DNA of 37,314 nt from Streptococcus orisratti DSM 15617. GTDB lineage: Bacteria > Bacillota > Bacilli > Lactobacillales > Streptococcaceae. This document shows positions 32,973 to 37,314 of this stretch, one piece after another; position 1 is the stretch's first letter, and each line of letters opens with the position of its first letter. The stretch covers positions 1-37,314 of the forward strand of contig NZ_KB904465.1 of the NCBI RefSeq assembly GCF_000380105.1. Direction: 5' to 3'. A model generated the notes under the pieces. The model saw only the letters and a program-made list of their open reading frames with translations. It ran no database searches and had not been told where the DNA came from. The translations under genes were made by a program, and so were the position numbers.

Positions 32973-34116
32973 TGATTTTCTTTTTCTAAAGCATAATAGG
33001 GTTTCTTACGATTCCACAACCCTTATTCAACTCTATTATCCTATCATGGGGAGTGACGCTCTTGCTGTTTATGAATATCTTGTTGCTTTTTTTGATAATG
33101 GGGTTCATACTCATAAATTTAGTGAGTTGCTTAATCACCTCCAATTTGGGATGAAGCGCTTGGAGGAAGCTTTAGTTATGCTAACGGCTTTGGACTTATT
33201 GGTTCTTTATCAGACTAGGGATAGTTACATATTGAAAATAAAGCCTGCGCTAGGGAACGAAACTTTTCTGGCAGACCCAGTTTATCGGAGACTTTTGGAG
33301 CTACGTATTGGTGAGATTGCGGTATCTGAATTGGAAGTTTCCATTCCTGAGAATGCACGTGATATTTCTAAGACATTTTCCGATGTTTTCAATTCCGAAA
33401 TACAAAATCAACCTAAGTCGTCGAAAACGGATCCAACCTTTGATTTGGTCAGTTTCCAACGTCTGATGACTCGAGATGGTCTTTCCTTTTCGGAAAACGA
33501 AAAAATGGATGTTATTGGGCTTTATGCTTTTGCAGATAAGTATAAGATGAATTGGTTTGAGGTGTATGGCTTGGCAAATGAAACAGCCATTAACCGCAAA
33601 ATTTCTCTAAAACGGATGGAGGCTAAAAAGCAGCAGCCTTCCCAATCTCAGGTCGATGGCGACTTTACAAACAGTGAATTAGTGGTTATTCAGCAAGCCA
33701 GGTCTCTATCGGCTCTTGATTTTCTAAAGGTTATCAAGTCTTCTCGCAAGGCTGTTGTGACAAAAGCAGAGCGTAATCTCTTAGAAGATTTGGCGCAGAT
33801 GAGTTTTTTGGATGAGGTTATCAACATTTTGGTGCTTTACACCTTTAACAAGACCAAGTCTGCTAACCTGTCTAAGCCTTACTTGATGACCTTGGCAAAC
33901 GATTTTTCATACCGCGGTATTGGGACGGCTGAAGCAGCTGTTGTGGCGCTCCGCCATTCTCCAGAAATACAGAAAAAAAATGCTGCTAAACCAATCAAAA
34001 AATCGAATGTACCTGAATGGAGCAATCCAAATTACAAGAATGAAACTAGTCAAGAAGAATTAGCAAAATTGGAAGCTGAAAAACGTCAACTTCTTGAGAA
34101 ATTAGGAAAGGAGTGA
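32959..34116 (+). CDS. dnaB: Replication initiation/membrane attachment protein DnaB
   Basis: A 385-residue DnaB of the Gram-positive type, a helicase-loading co-factor and not the E. coli helicase. The N-terminal DnaB_2-type domain begins [20 protein letters not shown], and the C-terminal DnaD-like domain includes [20 protein letters not shown] and the YxxxIA-like [14 protein letters not shown] charged tail is enriched in Lys and Glu. It acts with DnaD and DnaI at oriC and in replication restart. It is followed 4 nt later by dnaI. Confidence 0.93.
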   Translation: MNPIDDFLFLKHNRVSYDSTTLIQLYYPIMGSDALAVYEYLVAFFDNGVHTHKFSELLNHLQFGMKRLEEALVMLTALDLLVLYQTRDSYILKIKPALGNETFLADPVYRRLLELRIGEIAVSELEVSIPENARDISKTFSDVFNSEIQNQPKSSKTDPTFDLVSFQRLMTRDGLSFSENEKMDVIGLYAFADKYKMNWFEVYGLANETAINRKISLKRMEAKKQQPSQSQVDGDFTNSELVVIQQARSLSALDFLKVIKSSRKAVVTKAERNLLEDLAQMSFLDEVINILVLYTFNKTKSANLSKPYLMTLANDFSYRGIGTAEAAVVALRHSPEIQKKNAAKPIKKSNVPEWSNPNYKNETSQEELAKLEAEKRQLLEKLGKE

Positions 34117-34120
34117 GTAG

Positions 34121-35023
34121 ATGGAAAAAATTGGACAAACCCTCAATCATTTGGGACGCTCAGGTCGTGTGGTAGCTGAAGAGTTGATGCAGGCTATCTT
34201 AGCAGATAGAGATGTGGCTGATTTTATCGCTGCTCACCAGCTGACACCAGAACAAATCAAGCTCAGTCTGCCTAAGTTCAACCAATTCCGAAATGAACGT
34301 GCTAAATTCGAGAACGGGGATGAGAGTTATATTGCCAAGGGTTATCAGCCTATTTTAACCATGAATGAAGGTTATGCTGATGTGACTTACCTAGAGACGC
34401 GTGAACTCAAGGAAGCTCAACGGAAACAGGCAGTAGAAGGGCGAATCAGTTTGATGAATTTGCCTAAATCTTACAAGCATATTTCTTTTGAGGATATTTT
34501 CTTGGATGACAACCATCGTCTGGCTAGTTTTGGCAGTTTAGTTGATTTTGTCAATGACTATCCGAGTCAGGGGCAGAAAGGGCTTTACCTCTACGGAGAC
34601 ATGGGTGTTGGCAAGTCTTATATGTTGGCTGCTATGGCGCATGAGTTGTCAGAGCGTAAGGGTGTGACCACCACCATGTTGCACTACCCATCCTTTACCA
34701 TTGATATTAAAAATGCTATAAATGGCGGTCGTGTCAAGGAAGAAATTGATGCGGTCAAGACAGCACAGGTCTTAATTTTAGATGATATCGGTGCTGAGCA
34801 ATTTTCATCTTGGGTGCGTGACGAAGTACTTCAAGTTATCTTGCAGTACCGCATGTTAGAAGAATTGCCAACATTCTTTACGTCAAATTATTCTATGGCT
34901 AATCTAGAAGCTAAGTTAGCTGATGGCCGTAAAGGTGATGAGTCTTGGCAGGCTAAACGTGTTATGGAGCGCATTCGTTTCCTGGCCAGAGAAATGCATT
35001 TACAAGGTGAAAATCGACGTTAG
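34121..35023 (+). CDS. dnaI: Helicase loader DnaI
   Basis: A 300-residue AAA+ ATPase that loads the replicative helicase (DnaC in Firmicutes). The N-terminal helicase-binding domain (about 1-130) is followed by Walker A GDMGVGKSYM, Walker B VLILDDIGAE, sensor FFTSNYSM and an arginine finger region near RVMERIRFLARE. It overlaps no other gene, and GGAG lies upstream of the ATG. A hairpin (GCTAGC arms, 35033-35048, then TTTTT) right after the stop is a probable terminator. Confidence 0.95.
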   Translation: MEKIGQTLNHLGRSGRVVAEELMQAILADRDVADFIAAHQLTPEQIKLSLPKFNQFRNERAKFENGDESYIAKGYQPILTMNEGYADVTYLETRELKEAQRKQAVEGRISLMNLPKSYKHISFEDIFLDDNHRLASFGSLVDFVNDYPSQGQKGLYLYGDMGVGKSYMLAAMAHELSERKGVTTTMLHYPSFTIDIKNAINGGRVKEEIDAVKTAQVLILDDIGAEQFSSWVRDEVLQVILQYRMLEELPTFFTSNYSMANLEAKLADGRKGDESWQAKRVMERIRFLAREMHLQGENRR

Positions 35024-35356
35024 GATAGCTGAGCTAGCGGAGGCTAGCCGGCTTTTTCAGGCGAATGTTCTATCAATAAAAAATGGCTCATCAGATGGAA
35101 GTCAAACTTATACTCAATGAAAATCAAAAGTAGCCTAGGAAACGAAGCCGACGATAGAACTTGAGTTCATCAAGGCAAGTTGACAACGGATAATTTTGAT
35201 TTTCGAAGAGTATTAGACCTCGTTGCCTTGATTTGATGAGTGTTAAGGTTTAGTAGAGTTTGACCGCCTACTAACCAAAATTAGCAGAGAGAGTTTTTCC
35301 TGCACCTTAGTTACATGTGAAAGGAATCCCCTAAATGAGGGGAAGGTATTTATTTT
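35024..35356. other. Gap between dnaI and der
   Basis: It contains the dnaI terminator hairpin (35027-35057), the reverse RUP-like copy (35111-35212) and the der leader. Just before der, CCCC(T)AAATGAGGGG (35328-35343) forms a small hairpin whose 3' arm, GGGG followed by AAGG, is the likely ribosome site. Confidence 0.55.
35111..35212 (-). repeat. RUP-like 102-bp element, copy 3 (reverse)
   Basis: An exact-length reverse copy: it starts TACTCAATGAAAATCAAAA and ends TTTTCGAAGAGTA. The interior matches copies 1 and 2 with only a few differences, so the spread is recent. Confidence 0.85.
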
Positions 35357-36667
35357 ATGGCTTTACCTACAGTTGCCATTGTTGGTCGTCCAAATGTTGG
35401 AAAATCGACATTATTTAACCGAATTGCGGGGGAGCGCATCTCTATTGTCGAGGACGTTGAAGGTGTGACACGAGACCGTATTTATACGACTGCTGAATGG
35501 CTTAATCGCAAGTTTAGCATTATTGATACAGGTGGTATTGATGATGTTGATGCGCCTTTTATGGAGCAAATCAAGCATCAAGCTGATATTGCTATGACGG
35601 AAGCAGATGTCATTGTTTTTGTTGTTTCTGGTAAGGAAGGTGTGACAGACGCAGATGAGTACGTGGCAAGAATCCTTTATAAAACCAATAAACCTGTTAT
35701 TTTAGTTGTCAATAAGGTTGACAATCCAGAAATGCGCAATGATATCTATGATTTCTATTCTCTTGGACTTGGTGATCCTTACCCAGTGTCATCTGTTCAT
35801 GGAATTGGAACAGGTGACGTTTTAGATATTATTGTTGAAAATCTTCCAACTGAACTTGAGGATGAAAATCCTAATATTATAAAATTTAGTTTAATTGGTC
35901 GTCCAAATGTTGGAAAATCTAGTCTTATCAATGCTATGCTTGGTGAGGAACGTGTAATCGCCAGTCCCATTGCTGGAACGACACGTGATGCCATTGATAC
36001 CAATTTTGTTGACAGTGAGGGTCAAGAGTACACCATGATTGATACGGCTGGGATGCGTAAGTCTGGTAAGGTCTATGAAAATACTGAAAAATACTCGGTC
36101 ATGCGTTCAATGCGTGCTATTGACCGTTCGGATGTTGTGCTCATGGTTATCAATGCTGAGGAAGGTATTCGTGAGTATGATAAGCGTATTGCAGGTTTTG
36201 CCCATGAAGCTGGTAAAGGTATTATCATTGTCGTTAATAAGTGGGATACGATTGAAAAAGACAATCATACAGTTACTCAGTGGGAGGCAGATATTCGTGA
36301 TAATTTCCAATTTCTAAGTTATGCGCCAATAATCTTTGTCTCTGCGGAAACCAAGCAACGTTTGCATAAACTTCCTGAGTTGATTAAGCGCATTAGTGAA
36401 AGCCAAAACCGTCGTATTCCATCAGCGGTCCTCAATGAAGTCATCATGGATGCCATTGCTATTAATCCGACACCAACAGACAAAGGGCGTCGCCTCAAAA
36501 TTTTCTATGCAACTCAAGTTGCGGTGAAACCACCGACCTTTGTGGTCTTTGTCAATGAAGAGGAGCTTATGCACTTCTCTTACATGCGTTTCTTGGAAAA
36601 TCAAATCCGTGCAGCTTTTGGATTTGAAGGTACGCCAATAAAACTTGTTGCACGAAAACGTAAGTAA
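35357..36667 (+). CDS. der: Ribosome-assembly GTPase Der (EngA)
   Basis: 436 residues with two tandem GTPase domains and a C-terminal KH-like domain, needed for 50S subunit assembly. The first domain has G1 GRPNVGKST (about 9-17), DTGGID and NKVD. The second has G1 GRPNVGKSS (about 182-190), DTAGMRKSG and NKWD. The KH-like end contains [20 protein letters not shown] and [20 protein letters not shown], finishing with a basic tail. The length is standard. Confidence 0.97.
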   Translation: MALPTVAIVGRPNVGKSTLFNRIAGERISIVEDVEGVTRDRIYTTAEWLNRKFSIIDTGGIDDVDAPFMEQIKHQADIAMTEADVIVFVVSGKEGVTDADEYVARILYKTNKPVILVVNKVDNPEMRNDIYDFYSLGLGDPYPVSSVHGIGTGDVLDIIVENLPTELEDENPNIIKFSLIGRPNVGKSSLINAMLGEERVIASPIAGTTRDAIDTNFVDSEGQEYTMIDTAGMRKSGKVYENTEKYSVMRSMRAIDRSDVVLMVINAEEGIREYDKRIAGFAHEAGKGIIIVVNKWDTIEKDNHTVTQWEADIRDNFQFLSYAPIIFVSAETKQRLHKLPELIKRISESQNRRIPSAVLNEVIMDAIAINPTPTDKGRRLKIFYATQVAVKPPTFVVFVNEEELMHFSYMRFLENQIRAAFGFEGTPIKLVARKRK

Positions 36668-37063
36668 TGAAAGTAGGGGCTGGGAATTTCTCACTCCTCT
36701 TTCTTTGGTCTTTGTCAAAAACAAACTGATATATAATCGCTATCACCGAGTTTGATTAGTATAGTCAATTAGTTTGTCTTTGATTACTTCGACGTAAGGG
36801 GAAACTCCGTTTCCTTATTTCCAACTTCAAACACTCCGCTGGAGTATTTGAACTCGCCTGCCGTACTTTACGAAAGTGACTTGCTTCGCATGTCTTATTT
36901 CCAACCTAGAACAGCCTAAAGGCTGTTCTAGCAACCTGCAGCTCGTTGCCTTGTACTAAAAGCAAACTAAAGACTCCCCCTGGTGCTAGTTAACTTCAAA
37001 AAACAATAAAAAGCCCAAATGGACTATACTGTAAGTGATGAAACATACAGGAGGTTAGTCCAA
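36668..37063. other. Gap between der and the terminal IS
   Basis: Multi-hairpin element copy D fills most of it. The remaining ~90 bp before the transposase start belongs to the left part of the IS, including GGACTATACTGTAAGTG, which is repeated in inverted form by the first codons (CACTTACAGTATA). Confidence 0.55.
36760..36975 (+). mobile_element. Multi-hairpin MITE-like element, copy D
   Basis: It starts TATAGTCAATTAGTTTG and runs through the same hairpin series as copies A and C, to GTACTAAAAGCAAACTAAAGACT. The right terminal repeat has lost one base and its outer TATA. Confidence 0.8.
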
Positions 37064-37314
37064 ATGAGCCACTTACAGTATACTGCTAAATCTCATCATT
37101 TGCAATGGAATGTACGCCAATTATCACAAATTTGTCATCACTTCTACCAAAATTATTGCCCAGATTCCTTCAAATATCGACGTAATGTTGGCTTAGTCAA
37201 AGTTTCGGATGAATCAATCCTTGTCTTGCTTTTGTTACAAGCTGAACTAGGCATGACATCACAACGCCATTTCTACACCATCTGCCCCCTCTTTCCTTGT
37301 GGTCAGTTACTAGA
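37064..37314 (+). CDS. IS982-like transposase, 5' part (runs off the right edge)
   Basis: About 83 residues before the window ends, beginning MSHLQYTAKSHHLQW. The segment NYCPDSFKYRRNVGLVKVSD, then ESILVLLLLQAELGMTSQRHFY, resembles the N-terminus of IS982-family transposases from lactic-acid bacteria. The first catalytic Asp expected in this region may be in KVSDES. GGAGG lies 9 nt before the ATG. The family name is from memory of the N-terminal pattern; whether the gene is intact cannot be seen. Confidence 0.75.
   Translation, partial: MSHLQYTAKSHHLQWNVRQLSQICHHFYQNYCPDSFKYRRNVGLVKVSDESILVLLLLQAELGMTSQRHFYTICPLFPCGQLL

Noticed and set aside
23560..35212. Repeated units as a CRISPR array
   Set aside because: Copies are dispersed 5-6 kb apart, 102 bp long with terminal inverted repeats and no regular spacers.
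1..37314. tRNA, rRNA or riboswitch genes
   Set aside because: No cloverleaf with GGTTCRA-type T-arm, rRNA stretch or known riboswitch core was found by reading; a covariance-model scan would be needed to exclude small RNAs.

Overview
The window is chromosomal DNA from a Streptococcus. It is AT-rich, and its core genes are typical of the genus: uvrA, corA, cshA, ktrAB, rsmG, htpX, covR, nrdR, dnaB, dnaI and der. The covR to der order is the one I know from streptococcal genomes. It also has an Rgg/SHP quorum-sensing locus and short mobile repeats that resemble the pneumococcal RUP. I cannot name the species. The covS gene is abnormal and lemA is absent beside htpX, both unlike S. pyogenes.

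Layout. 1-420: 3' end of an IS630-type transposase and two hairpin terminators. 506-2340: a DUF1129 membrane protein and CorA (minus strand), divergent from uvrA (2815-5640). 5641-6680: no large gene; a nested pair of mobile repeats and a possible 30-residue peptide gene. 6620-9400: an aldehyde/thiol-stress type operon of flavodoxin, MerR regulator, aldo/keto reductase, cupin and CMD-family protein behind a promoter with a 19-bp MerR-type spacer. 9566-10805: a small repeat and an AlkZ-like DNA glycosylase. 11075-13577: an FtsX-type ABC transporter and a PH-domain protein.

14024-19835 is the most interesting part. It holds a divergent shp pheromone gene and rgg regulator, a radical SAM/SPASM peptide maturase, a 29-residue precursor peptide (16439-16528) and two half-size ABC exporters. 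The two smallest genes are too short for ordinary gene calling. The precursor ends in two consecutive N-x-x-C motifs (NDSC and NGIC), which points to an NxxC-type streptococcal RaS-RiPP with thioether crosslinks. A motif TTCCCATAT / ATATGGGAA lies upstream of shp/rgg, upstream of the radical SAM gene and upstream of the 11075 ABC transporter, and may define a small Rgg regulon.

19939-21570: a small membrane-protein gene whose 3' end is joined to a decayed ISL3 transposase, then degenerate repeats. 21573-29215: cshA, ktrB-ktrA, a TraX-family gene, rsmG, htpX and yceD. 29940-32210: covR and a short CovS-like kinase lacking the extracellular sensor, separated by about 640 bp of non-coding DNA. 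32481-36667: nrdR-dnaB-dnaI and der. 37064-end: 5' part of an IS982-like transposase.

Three families of short mobile elements with terminal inverted repeats and apparent TA targets are scattered through the intergenic regions: a 102-bp RUP-like element, a 165-bp element and a ~220-bp multi-hairpin element. Two nested insertions show their relative ages.
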